Shown here piece after piece: positions 41,801-55,700 of a stretch of 64,000 bases of DNA. The notes below the pieces were generated by a model, which worked only from the letters and a program-made list of their open reading frames with translations, made no database searches and had not been told where the DNA came from. The first letter of the stretch is position 1, and each line of letters starts with the position of its first letter. Source of the stretch: Liolophura sinensis (Eukaryota; Mollusca; Polyplacophora; Chitonida; Chitonidae); assembly GCF_032854445.1 (NCBI RefSeq), contig NC_088306.1, positions 3,656,373 to 3,720,372 of the forward strand. Reading direction: 5' to 3'. The position numbers were made by a program, and so were the translations under genes.

Positions 41801-44800
41801 AACCCTAACCTGACTAGTTCACATTTTCAAAGGAGCACTCTACACTGAATTTTAATTGTCTATCAATTCTTCAGCTATTATGTTAAAGTAGCCTGCTATA
41901 AGCACCACAGAGCAGTAACCATTAAGAGGCCACTTGCATGTTTAACCCTTCGACCACCTTTGCAACCAATATTTTGAAACACGGTGAGCACTGTGGAGTG
42001 TAGAGAAATAAGTGGCAAAATTTTATGAAGCTTGCATCTTCATTGACAAAGAAATCATTTTTGTGTCATCTTTGTAGTAAAGTACAGCTTGTTGGACCTC
42101 AGCTTATTGCACGTACATGTACTGTTTCTACCCTTGGATCCAAAATTCTGCTGAGATCACGGGAACATGCCTAGCCTTATTTATCTCTTGAGGAACCAAT
42201 CTCAGGGGATGCCATTAGGATGACAACAAATATAATTGTGGCATCAGCTACACTGAGCTTGTTTACATACATGTAGTGATAAGGTATTGATGGTTATATT
42301 CATAAAACTACAATTATATCAACTTTTTCACCACAAACCTGGGGGCAAAAGCTGAACACAGTTGAGTGACAACAACCCTGGTTTGTTTTTAAACAGCTGC
42401 TAAGCATTCATCACGGCAACAAGGAAAGAAGATCTGTTATTATGAGTACTATCATGCTTTTGGCAACCCAGTATTGTCATATTATATGTATAACTGTTAT
42501 TATGGCAGTAGTGAAAAGTGGAACTGAATGTGACCAATATGGGAATTCCCCTCGGTTTTTCCAGGTCAGGCTAACTGAGCATAATGAAAGGTCAACAGGA
42601 TGAGTCCTATATGTAAGATTTATTTACTTATCAGATGTTCTCATTGAACGATTCTTGCACCATGTGCTGAAAGGTTAGTCCCTAGTTATGATAATGAAAT
42701 TTAAGAGTTGCTGTGGACAGAAACACTGGGTTTAAGTTGCCATGCATTTCAAATGTTAACTGAGCATAATGAAAGGTCAACAGGATGAGTCCTATATGTA
42801 AGATTTATTTATTTATCAGATGTTCTCATTGAACGATTCTTGCACCATGTGCTGAAAGGTTAGTCCCTAGTTATGATAATGAAATTTTAGAGTTGCTGTG
42901 GACAGAAACACTGGGTTTAAGTTGCCATGCATGTCAAGTTTTTTGCCATTTTACCGTTATGCCAAAAGACTTTTTCATTCCAATGAATATAATACATACA
43001 GGGCCATCCTTTCTGTTGGGCATTACCCAACCATATCAGAAAAAAGTGGGGAAATTTTGTTTTTATTCTGACCAGTGAAAAAGATAGGGATTTTAAAGAA
43101 AACTCTGATAAACAGTTGGGACGGTTGGCCAGGTTACCAACTATCAAGGCTTTTACCTCATACATGAACATGTAATTTAATAGGGAAAGCATATGGAAAG
43201 CCAGCAAAGCGTGATATGTGATGTTGCCAGTATAATGTAAAGGTCCTTGGTCTGTATGCTTTAGAAATTTCGATTTATCCCGTGTGCTCCTCTAAATGAG
43301 TAACGTAGCTCAAGGAATAAAAATCTGTTTTGTATGTGAGCACTATGTCATTAACATACGTCAGCCTGAGTACTATATGGGAGAAGTTTAAATAATTTAT
43401 ATAGGAAAGGTCTAAAACAAAAAAAGAATTCTATGTTTCTCAGGTTTCGTAAACTGGATGTGAATACTAGCTAGTATACTCGATCTTGTTACCATTATCC
43501 TGTGATTTTCTGTTTTTGTTTTATTGAGGAAGAAATATCCCACAAATGTGGGCGTATTGCGACCTGACAGAGGCCCAGCAGCAAGGCTCATATGCAATTT
43601 TATTGACAAATGTTCCTTTCCCAGCTGATCGTAATGCTATCACAAGACAGTATGATGGTTGTTAGAGTAGAAACTGATATATTGCAACATTATTACGCTA
43701 AAATCAATTTTTGATACAGCAAGTACTTAAGGTGCTGCTTCACGCCAGTGCCACCTCACAGAATTTTAAAAATACGCTACCTGCCTATTGAAGCTGTGAT
43801 TGTATACAAAACAATATATATTATAGTAGTTTAAAGACTTGTGGGGTTCTGGTTCAAAGCCTGGTCTCATTCAGGGAATTTGTAGATTCACTCACTCTCA
43901 GTAGTTGTAGGGGCTTGATGACTCGTGTGGCTGTTTACAGTTTACGTTGTCTAATGTTCATTGAAGACCAGTTGTCCCCCTCAGCCATTCCATGGTAAAG
44001 CTACTTATCAGTGTTAATTTTTCAAACCTGTTACTGTCACAAAAAACTACTTTTTCCAGAACACTATTTTTTAAAGTTTGAGTCAACATATGTTTTATAA
44101 AGATGGGTAATCTAACATTAGCGCTGAACAAATATCAAACCAGTGATTTCCATCAGGGTGAAAATGTCTTTGTAAGGTTTAGTCCTTTGTGACTATAATG
44201 TAAATCTGTACTCTGTGGCAATAAAGGCTTGATAAACTGTGAGTGACGCTGTTTTCCTCAGATAGGATGGAACGTTCATCTTAAATTGTCATCATGGGAG
44301 TCACATATATGATTGCCAATTTCTGCTGCACAGAGAACTACATATACAGTAGTCATGGGCATATCCTTTGTGGTTGTAAAACTTCTGTTGTAACGCTGTC
44401 TAAATCCAAACAAATATGGTATATAAATATGTCATGCTTGTTTCATAATCTCTCCCAAAGGCTGTCACAGGAGTCACGTTTTAGTGTGTTGCATGAGTCA
44501 CAACACACTAATGTTTATGTAACTTATGCAGACTAAAGGTTTAACTCTGCTACAAGCTTGGTATTCTATCTTTACTTCCTTTCAATAAGTTAAATAAAAT
44601 GCAGCTGTCAGCTGCTGAAACATTAATTAAGTATTAATAGGTAATGAAGAAATTTCATGAAACCAGTAATATCCAGTCTAATATTGCGATTAATATATAG
44701 CACTCCACTTCATCTTGCATGGTGCTTTATGTTATGATTATTGAATATTAACCATTTGTGCATAATTAAAGAATCTTAACATTTTGGTTGTTAGAGGATG

Positions 44801-46316
44801 GAGATATATACATGTATCAAACAGACCCAGCGAAAATATCTGTGTCACTCTGTCTACCAGTGGTCAGTTGATGATAAACTTCGTAGAAAATGCATTAAAG
44901 ATATACTCTGTAAAATGCCAAATTTTGACCTGTTAAGTAACAGGGCAGCTATACTTCATACCTTATCACCTTTAATATTGGGTATAGGAAGAAGGCACTG
45001 AACATTTCATAGGTTGAGGACTTTTTATATGAAATAGATATCTTAACTATGCCACATCCCCATAAGGTCCTCTGTGTTAGAGCTCACTAATATGTATATT
45101 ACCATATTTGTTTGGTATACATGAAGGCACATACATCTATTACATAGATGGCATCTATTACATAGATGTCTACAGACATCAATACAACAGTGTATTTGAT
45201 TAATTTTACATTAGAATTATATATACAGATCCATATATACAGATCAGTATCAGAATATTTAAAGGTGAAATAAATAGATAGTGAATTTGCTACTCGTCAC
45301 AGGAATGTCATTTTCCTGTCAAAGGAGTCACGTCAGATCAACAATCTGTAAAAATCTCCAGCTGTACAGTTTTCCCCTGAAACATCTTATTGCAAACCTT
45401 CAAGCATTTTTCGAGGCAAATGTGCAAGACCAAATTGGTTGGTGCCACAGTGAGGCTAAGAATTAGATAATATCTATAAGCGGTCAGAATGTTTTTTTAT
45501 TGTAGCTGTCACTGGAGTCACGGTTTACCTTATCAAACATCAATCAAATAAATAAATCAAAGACACGGAGACAGCCCTCTGGTTAAGCCTGCATGCTTGT
45601 ATTGTTTTTTGACTGTTCACAGGAACAATTTTGATGCTCATGTGACTTCATATGCAGTAGTCTGTCTCATATTATTTGTAACGACCTGTAGTGCCTGTAT
45701 ATCTGAAAGAGGTAATGTTCTGGTTTGGATTTTATGTGAAGGGCTGGTCCAGATTTTCTTTCACCCATCCATATTTCTCAATGTATTACGAAAAGATATA
45801 TCATCACCAAAATCTGATAGGAGTTATGATTAAAATCTCTTTAAAAAAAAATCTATGGAAATTCATAGGTACTGACTACAGTTACCTGGAATTTCAACTC
45901 ATTGCCTTTAGGCAGTGCCTCTAGCAAAGTAAAAATGTGATACATTGACAGGCTTTGCATTGATAAAGAAAAGAGTTAGACAAGTACATGTATAGACATT
46001 AAATAGACATGCAGTGAACGAGATTATAAAAATAAAAGTAAATCCCTAACAAGTACAGGTGTTGGCTAGAAGAGTCCTACCCTTTGACAGTGGTTACAGA
46101 TGAAACCATCCCCTGTAATAAAACAAATGTAAACATACTACAAACATGTATCTTTACACTGTTCAATTCTGAATAAAGCTGCTTGCATTGCTTTGTTTAT
46201 ATTTTAGCGTCGGTATTTTGCACATGTGGAAGGGTCTGTTAAAAAAATTTGGACTTGGTCTGCTTTTCATACAGTAACAGTCTTTGTAGTAATATGTCGG
46301 TCTTGTTGGTTCACAG
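38824..46316. other. Divergent intergenic region between PCCA and USP9X
   Basis: Should hold both promoters and 5' UTRs. No TATA box or CpG-rich block that I would defend. Mostly single-copy AT-rich DNA with one 185-bp tandem duplication. Open frames at 39553-39996 (147 codons) and 40922-41173 (83 codons) have no family motif or splice context and are not called. One or more noncoding USP9X exons probably lie here, since an acceptor precedes the first coding exon. Confidence 0.6.
42572..42941. repeat. 185-bp near-perfect tandem duplication
   Basis: TAACTGAGCATAATGAAAGG begins at 42572 and 42757, and both copies run to TTTAAGTTGCCATGCAT. A handful of differences only, so the event is recent. 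Confidence 0.95.
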
Positions 46317-46341
46317 GGTAGCCTAGGCTACTCCAAGGACA
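46317..46341 (+). promoter_or_regulatory. USP9X: USP9X 5' UTR segment after a splice acceptor
   Basis: TTGGTTCACAG ends at 46316, an acceptor-like site 25 bases before the ATG. USP9X genes commonly have a noncoding first exon, so this is probably the 5' end of coding exon 1. Confidence 0.5.
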
Positions 46342-46726
46342 ATGACCATCGCTATGCAGCGTGCGCCAGCGGGAGGGGAATCCCCGCCAGACAACCACCA
46401 ACAGCCTCCCCTGCAACCCGGTCAGCCCACAGCTCAGCCCAACCCACAGGGACAACAACAACAGCAGCAGCAGCAACAGCAGCAGTTACCGGGTGCTCAG
46501 AACCCTCCTGCTGAGGGCACTGTCCAGGTACCCGTGGGTCAGGCGGCAGAGGCGGGGCAGGGGGACGGCAGTATAGACATGAGTGATGACCAGGAACCAG
46601 ACTTCCCCCACGCCGAGCTGGCCAAGCTGGACGAGATGATCAACCGACCGCGCTGGGTCGTGCCCGTGTTGCCCAAAGGAGAGCTGGAAGTGCTACTGGA
46701 AGCTGCTATAGACCTCAGCAAGAGAG
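46342..46726 (+). CDS. USP9X: USP9X coding exon 1
   Basis: Residues 1-128 plus one base. Mixed CAA/CAG codons make the 11-Gln run, a likely length polymorphism. Donor G|GTAAGA. Confidence 0.95.
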
Positions 46727-49700
46727 GTAAGACTGTTCTACTTGTTTTTGTTCTAGCGCTAGTAGATCTCCGAGCCCTAACTATGTAAGAAATTCAGCTG
46801 GTTTAATATTTCATGCCATCCCCTGACAGGCACTGTTTAAACAGATAGGCAAATTCAATGACTGCTACCCCTCCCCCTGTTTCTGCCACTTCTCTTTTAG
46901 GACTAGGTGATCTTCAAGCCCTACTTTAGGAAGGTACAGCATACAGCATCAGGGTCATTTGTGTTCCCAAACTTTTGGGAGCCCAAACTACTGATTAGCT
47001 GTGTTAAAGCTAACAAGTAAAATTGAAGAAGAAAATGGTTTAAAGAGTTAAGTTTTCATAAAAATTGTTTTCAATCACAGACTTAAAAGCTCTCAGAAAA
47101 CATGGTTTTGGGTTACATTTATTAAAATGTCTTTATGCACAGTCACAATGTCACCTTTAAAGTTTGAGATCAGAACCTTGCATTTTTTTTCTGGATATCG
47201 ACCTGCCTTTTTCTGATGGGCACAGTTTAAGAATAGAGGCAAATTGGTCAGTGATAAATAGAATCCTGCCCTAGTTTTAATGAAGTACTATACATGTAAC
47301 AATTGTCTTGATTTCTAGTTAAAGACCTTTTAGGAGTACGTGTATTACAGCCATTTCTGTAAGTGTTCAGTGTAGTTTTGATCTCAAAGCACTATTACAG
47401 GTCACAGGTCACAGCGCTCACCGAAAAGTCATGCCAAAGGTGAATTCCTAAACAGGAAGGAGAAATGATTTTTCTGAAAGAACATGTATATTGCACACAT
47501 GTATCTTGGGTGTTGAGTAACATATATAGGTAAACAGTTTTGTCTTCCAGTCATGTCATCTTTAATCAAACGAAAAAACAGAAAACACTTACACTTAATT
47601 GGATCATTGAGAAGTTTTTTGTTGCGGGTTACCTGAACGACCGCTAAAATCGGGCCAACTCAAACTTTTTTTTTTTTGGTCTTTACCATGATTTTGAATA
47701 AAACATTGTTGAACATGTGCCTTTGTACTGCTCCGACTTACTGAGATTAGGCTCAGCATTACAGGTCTGCTCTTGTAAGAAAATCCATTTTTATCCAGCT
47801 TGTTCGCATCAGAACATACACGCCTTACCAATGTAGGCTGTAACGATCTAACAATTTGGAAATTCTGGTGATGATATGTTAAGCATGGTTGACAGAGTGT
47901 ATTTAAATATGAACAGCTATCCCAACTTCGCACAGTGCTGGGTATAGCCTTTGAAGTTCCAACATTGTTTGTGGCACCCTGTCAATCACAGCAGAGACCT
48001 GATCAGACCACCTGTTGTTGAAGTAATTGTCTTCTTCTTGCAGGTAAACAGATAAAGTGTTGTGAACATCATTAAAATAGACCTACCGATGCATGACTTT
48101 ATGATAGCTTTACTGAAATGGTTTAGGAACAAGAGCAAACTCAGTCTCAAGAAAATGTACAGACTTCACTGATCACGTGACATTGTGTAAAATTTCCCAT
48201 CTTCTGGTCTAGATTTGGCAGGAGATTTCACAATCTTGATGAATCATTATTCCATGGTAGGGGCTATTTGATCTAATTGGTCAGTGTTGAATTCTATAAG
48301 CTGTCAGTCACCAACATATGTATGATTACATTACACCTGTCTGTGAGTTCTCAGAAAATGTGAGTAGGAACGAAAATAGCCTTGCACTAATACAATGGTT
48401 AAAATTGTTGCAAAGTGAAGCTGATAATAGGCATCAAATACAATATTCAACCGGTGCATTTTGAGTTTATGATCACTATTTTATGAAAACGTAATTTTAA
48501 GCCGTATACAGATTCTGATCATCTTCAGGAATGGAGTAGGATGCCAAATAATGCGTTTTAACTGCGGAACACTTTGTGTTTAAAGCTATAACGGAAAGGT
48601 TTAACTCACAGAAGATCCGTGACTTGTAAATTACCAAGAAATTGTCAATTTAAATTTAAAGGCAATACATTTACGCTTGCTTTAGCTACACTGCCGCTAA
48701 AATAACTTTACCGGTCGTCAGGATCTAATCTGATTCTCTGCCAACTTGGGTTAATCAATGCCATAATTTGTAAACAGAAGTACTGTGATGAGTTCTTTAA
48801 AAGGAAAATGTATTCATGCAGTGTCGTAGAAATACAAGCCATTTGCTATCCATTTTCAGCATACATTACACATACATGTATCTCATTTGTGTTTTAAAAT
48901 TGAACTCATGTACATGTATGTTTCTCTTCTGACTTTTTTTTTTTTTTTTTTTTTGGTAGCAATTTTATTCTAGAAACCACCAACTATAAACTTGCGCATG
49001 GTTTGAAATACATCAAAGTCGTTCATTGCTATTGTACTGATGCACTTCTGATCTTTTCCTTTTTCTGTCCCCTCACCGCCAACTTAGGACAGTGTGATAA
49101 TAACCAACTTTACCAGGAAAAGAAACTCTAATCCATTTACCATAATTTATTTCACGCGACCAAACAAAAAAAAAAAATGTGCCAAATGACTGACCAACCC
49201 ACAACTTTAAAACAGTGGCTTGTTACCAGACACAAACAACTTTTTAATGATGGTGTTTTTTCACAGAATTGGACACAAGGAGTGAAGCATGCCAGAGATT
49301 TTTCAGAGAAGGTTTGACCACATCATTTACCAAAGTGCTGACAGATGAAGCAGTCAATGGCTGGAAGTATGATATCCATGTGAGTGTTGATGTTGTAATG
49401 TTATCAGCGTCTGAAATAGATAATATTTGTAGTAGTTTTTAGTGTGTTTCTGTTGTTTTCTTCAAAAGAATGTGAGTTTAGTTTCTGGAGGGTGGTAAAA
49501 TCATTGTAAAAATGTCCTGATGAACATTATAAAACTCTTTAAAATTAGGAAAAATATTCTGATCAGATGACCTAATCTATCGAACTGACAGTATTCGCTA
49601 CAAATGGAAACCCATATGCTGTCTGTTTATAAGGGTTTCTTTGCGTCGTTTTTCAGAAATACATTTTACGCAACGCTGAGAAGCTGGTAGAGCTTTGTGT

Positions 49701-52700
49701 AGCTAAGCTGGCTTACGACTGGTTTCCCTTGTTAGAGTTATTGGCCATGGTATTCAATCCACAGTGCAAGTGAGTATTCTGATAGCTAAGTTGATCTAAC
49801 CCTGTAATGCTAATCCTAATTATAACCAAACCTAAGTTCATGGCACTTAATCTTATTCCGCAAACAGGGCCAAAGACAGCTTTCAAATTTGAGTACCAAT
49901 GAACAGTAGGAGTTGGGGATAGAATTTTTAGTAGTATACCCTGGCGCTGTTGAAATGCAGAAATGAACAAGAAACAATCTAATCAGTGATGTTCAGTCAG
50001 ATAAATTAAAAAGTAAGAAGAGATTTGTCAATAAAAATTAGAAACTAATCCTGGGATTTAGGGATGTACAGCAGTGTTTCAGAATTTTCAGAATTTCTCC
50101 AATCTGTAAGTTGGAGTCTGTATTTGCCCCAGCTAATTCACAAGGGATTTCATCAAGGCACAGACTTGGTGTGATATCAAACAGCTTTCGTGTATAAAGA
50201 AAGGTAAATAAGTTTGTTTGAAAGATTTTGTTTCAAATCTTGGTGATGACATGACACATTGTGATGTTTTTTTGCACCAGGTTCCATGTGTACAATGGCA
50301 CCCGACCCTCGGAGACTGTCCCTGCCAACTCCCAGCTGGCTGATGATGAACTGTTTGCCAGACCCCCAGATCACAGAACCCCACGGGTAAGGCACAATCT
50401 AGATGCACCTATCGTGGGGACACTTCGACCGGGAAATTAAAACGAAGAACGACTGGTTGAAATGAGTGGAATTCTTTTGTTGCCCCTCTTCTCTGGATTT
50501 TATTCAGGACAGGGTGGCCTGAGGGGGCAGAAAACAAAACTCATGCAGCCAAGTAATAATGAGTGTCCGCCAGAAAACTATTGCCGAATAGACAATATGT
50601 CAAATGAAATAAGGCAATCCATACAATGGCATACGATACCACAGGGGGCAGAAAACAAAGCTTATGCAGCCAAGTAACAAGGAGTGTGTGCCCTGAACAT
50701 CCCTCAGGACTAGGCGTAGACACCCTAACAGAACACTGCAAAGCTTCACAACCAATCAGCATCCAGATTCACAAGTCCAGCATCCATGTAATAAGGCACA
50801 AAACTGTTACCTCCTGCATCCTTAGACTTTCATGTATTACACCGCGAAATTGCAGCTAGATCTTTCAGTGAACATTAGTCAAAATTACCAAAGAGTGGTA
50901 GGAAAAAAGAAATTTCAATAGGAGCAAGATGAACTTGTGAGACATAAATCACAACATAGGAGAACAATGGGAGCCTGCATTAGTCCTGGCCATTTTGATG
51001 CTTTTAATTCCCATCAGCTGGACCACCAAATTCTTGAGTCCGGACTCTCCTGCATTGGTTTTTGCCTCAAAAAAAGTATCGCTAAATTATTTAATGAGGA
51101 AATCATGATGAGGTTAAGGTGCCGGTTAAAAGTTTATGTGTGTTTTAGATGCCTGCTCATCCCAATACGTGATATATGATTACATGTAATGCGTTGTTAA
51201 TACAGGCAAGTGGGTATTAACTTCGATACCAGGTTTGTGACATAGATCCAGATGTATTTGAGAAATGTTGACATGACACCTTCTGTACAGTGGATGAAAC
51301 TTGTTATTTTCCCTGAATTGATGCCCTTTTTTACAAAATGTTGTAGCATCAACACACACACATATATATATATATATATATGGAAGAGTATTTTGAGACA
51401 AGGATCAGATGTTGTTGGTGGTGGCCATTCAAAGGCTTGCAGTTGCCACTCATAGTACATGGATTGCCAAATGCAGTTTGCGATTTGCATAGCAAAGACT
51501 CCTGCGGTAAATTTGTCCACAAACTCTTCACAGTGTCTTTTTACCACCACAGTGATTTACGACTCCATGAGTCACTGATCTGCAATCCTTACACATACAA
51601 TAAACACGTATAGTTGTAACAGTATAGTAATTTTGGTCTTTTTGTTGATTTATTGACAAGATCTTAGCACTATCTAATTAAAGAATAATGCGTTTGTATC
51701 CCATGTCAATCATTCCAGTTTATTTTGGTTTGAAGGTCAATACTTGAACAATATCACATGAAAATTATGCAGTTTAACGAAATGCTCAATCAGGCGAGCT
51801 ACTGATGTTCCCTGAATACCTTATTTTTTTTTGTTTTCGAAAGCCTGCAAAAGTGAAGTGTTTTATGCAGTTTACACATGCCAAATTGATGACTGTTGAT
51901 ATTCTTTGATAATTGTCTCTTTTTTTTGTTTTTTGTTTTTTTGATCTACATTTCAGTGATGTGCATGGGGATAAGCTGTACTAACATGTAGAAGGTTTAA
52001 GTTTGTTTTTTAAAGTTGGTGCTTCTGTTTTTGTTTTGTTTACTGATGTGAGTGTTTGTTTTTGTTTCCCTAGGGTTGGTTGGTAGATCTTGTGAATCGG
52101 TTTGGAGACTTGGATGGTTTTCAGATATTGCTGGACAGGTTCCTTCAGGGCCCACAACTCTCTGTTCCAGTCATAGCTGCTCTTATCAAGTAAGTTATGA
52201 AATATATCCTTGTCGATGGTCATCAATTTAACTTGTGCTCTGCCAAGTTTTGTCCTACCATCACGCTGACAACTGTCACATAAGTAAAATACTCTTGAGT
52301 TCGGCATAAAACACCAGTCAGATAAATTATATGGTTTTCAGTTTCATGATCCTCATTAAAAAGAGGATCACTGATTGATCAAAGTCTGATATTACTGTCC
52401 TGTTGTGTTATTTCTCTCCAGGCCATTTGGACAGTGTGCTGAAGTTCTAACGCCTCATACCATACAGAAATACTTCATGCCTATCGTGGTAAGTGAGCAC
52501 TGTCAGACATGTGCCGATCATTTCATTCTGAATGTAGCTGTACATTTCCTGTGATATTTAAGTCATGTTTTTGTGTTTTCTAAAGCCCCTTCTAAACTAC
52601 CCAACATCACTCAACTTTTGTTGGCTCAACAAGAGTAAACTTGAAGTTGAGTCAATAAGTTGATCTGTGTTGAGCAGTCTGGACGAGTTCTTCAACTTCA

Positions 52701-55700
52701 TTCAACAACACTCAACACCGTCCAACATTGTTGAATCGGAAATGTGCATGTGTATTTTTTGAACAAGTTGAGTCTAGTTTAGTAAATGTAGCTAATCAGC
52801 AGGTGTGTTGAAATAATGTGACCATCTTAAAGCACCTCTCCCGGGCAAAGTGGCGGCGCCAAAGGCGAAGGAGAGAAACTGGCCTTAGGGTCAGACAGTT
52901 TCGTTGATACAGGAGAATGACCATGGCAGTATATTCAGCCAATAAACCCATGGCAGGATTCTTCGGGCTGCTTGTCATTGTGTCTCGTGTATTGCAGAGA
53001 AAGCTGGAAATTTCCCTCCAATTTATCGAAGGTTTCGTAAAAAAAACACAGCTCAACACGGTTCACCACACAAGAACAGTGTTGGACAATGTTGATCTAT
53101 CTGATTTTTACTGTGGATGGGACAATCAGCTTACCTCAACAGCATTCAACTTGCTGTTGAGTCAACAAAAATTAAACCATGTTGGATGGTCTGGAGGGAG
53201 CTTAAAGCTTCACAACCAGTTGTGTGCATACCAAGCTGTACTACGCAATTAGACTTTACATATCCACATTAACTGCTACATTTTGAGATCTACATCTGCA
53301 GCTGCCCTAAATGACATAAAATTTTGCAGACAAAAGTACATTGTTAGAGGCATATAAATGTCACAAAATATTATATTTGTACTGAAACTTACAATTTTCC
53401 AGTAGAAAATCATCCCATGTTCAAAACAAACCTCAAAACGCCTTTCTAAACTCAATAGAACCCTCAGAATAAAGAAAAATGGACAAGTTAGTCATTGACA
53501 AAATTTATGGTTTATTGATAAACGTCTCTCCCCAACTGTTTTGAAGGAGACGTGTAGTGTAGTGTAGTTTGGTTTGAACCTTGGACTGATCAACTTCACA
53601 TGAAATCTGTCCGTCTGCTCATTTATTTGTTTGTCAGTATCTGGACTTCGTAGCAGACCTTGACTTTCTCCATGTCATGGCTTTCTGGAGCCTGTCAAAA
53701 CCAGTGGACACAAAGCAGGCTTACTTTTCCCAACACCCTTAAATTGGGCCGCATTTGTTATGGAGGGAATACTTTGACTAAAACAGAATTATTTTAATAA
53801 ATGTTTTTTGTATGGAAGAATATGACTCCTGTAGTTACCGGCTGCTGTTGGTTTATTTGGTACTATAAATATCTGGATTGTTTGTGAAAATTTCTTTCTT
53901 TCTCTTGTATGAACACAGGAAATTGTACCAGAGTTTTTAGATTCTTTGACTGATGAGGAGCTGAAGAAAGAGTCGAAAACGGAAGCGAAGAATGATGCCC
54001 TGTCAAGTATTGTGAAGGCCTTGAAACAGCTGGTAGCCAGGGTTCCGAACCAGGAGGAGACTGTGAAAAGTTTGGAGATCTTCCGCCTCAAAATGATCCT
54101 AAGGTCAGAGTTGTCTCCCTTTGATGTACATTCATTCTCATACTGTTACTTGTCAAACATTTTTTTGTTTGTTTTTTTTTATAACCTGTTTATGTGGATA
54201 TTTTTGAACATGGCTTAATACACTTTATATCTTTAGAAATTTCCGGCATTATGTAATATTGTAATCACTAACATGTTTAGACGTGTCAATTGTGTGACAC
54301 TAAGTAAATATGATGTCCGGAAATATTTCCCAGTCGAGGAGAGGATATATTTTTTAATTTAGTAAAGTGTGAAGCAGTACATTGAATCATTGTTATGTCA
54401 AAAATTGATTGTAAGGAACGTCTATAGTGTTACAATGCATCTATTTCTGCTTTCATGCTTTTCTGCTACATTGTGACAAGAACGTGGTGAGCTGAGAAAG
54501 CAATGGTTGAAGTATTTAGAATGGCCTACTGAAGGGCCAGGTGCCCAATTGGGTAATGTAAACAGTAGGCAAATGGGTCATTCCATTAGAATGATTATGT
54601 GCAAATGAACAGTTCTTTGTTGTTGTTTTTTTCAGGCTTCTACAAATTTCCTCTTTCAATGGCAAGATGAATGCCCTGAATGAGGTGAACAAGGTAATAG
54701 CCAACGTCTCATTCCACGCCAGTAGACAGATTGAGGAAGATGAGTGGTTGACAGCTGTTAAAATGGCGGTATGTAAAGAGTCATTTCAAGGTTGTATTTG
54801 GTGATCCCTGGTTAAAAAGATTTGGAAATATTTTTGTTATGTAGCATAGTTCAAGCACAGATCACATCAGTTTTTTGCTTGCCGTTCATAAGGAAGCAGA
54901 AAACCTAAATATCGTGATGGTTACGAAAGTTTCACCGTCTGTATCTAGTTAGAGGTTTTTGTTGAGGTACGTACATGTATGAATGTATTTACTGTGGATT
55001 GTTTTGTTCCGGGTCAGAAGTATATCTTGAAGGCTGGCCTGCCCCTTGTATTATATTTATCAACCATTAAATCTTAGATGTAGAAATTTTTAGGTTGAAA
55101 TCAAGGTGTGTCACATTCTCCTATATTGCCCATGCCTCCTACGTTAACTTTGCTAGATGGCTAGAACATTGGCTATAATGGCAAGTGTAATTGTGTATCT
55201 GTATGTTTGTATGTAGGAGTGGATCCAGGAAAACAATGTGCTGTCGATCGTGTTGCGAGACAGCCTGCACCAGCCTCAGTATGTGGAGAAGTTAGAGAAG
55301 ATTCTCAGGTTTATGATCAAAGAGAAAGCTCTCAGTCTACAGGATCTGGATAAACTATGGGAAGCTCAGGTAAGAACAACTTTTACTCAGTCTTGTTCTC
55401 CTGTTGGTCAGCCTTGAGTATATTAATGGTCTAGTTTAGACAAATACCTACTCCTAGACCCTATACCTCATATGCTGTAGGTTTTAGGCCCTGTAGATTA
55501 CAGGTGAGATATAGCTTACCAAATTACAGGGACATTCACTATACAGATAAAAAAATGAAGCATCGGTGACACTCTTATAAATGATAATCTAGAGATAAGA
55601 TTAATCATATGCATTTACAACCGTGATTTCAAATTCCAATTTTAAAACAGAGTAAGACATGTACGTTGTAGCCATTGAAAGTTTTTCCTCCTCTCTTTTC

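Noticed and set aside
52796-53059. 87-codon minus-strand frame in USP9X intron 6
   Set aside because: Lies inside the MITE; too short and unclear to call a transposase remnant.
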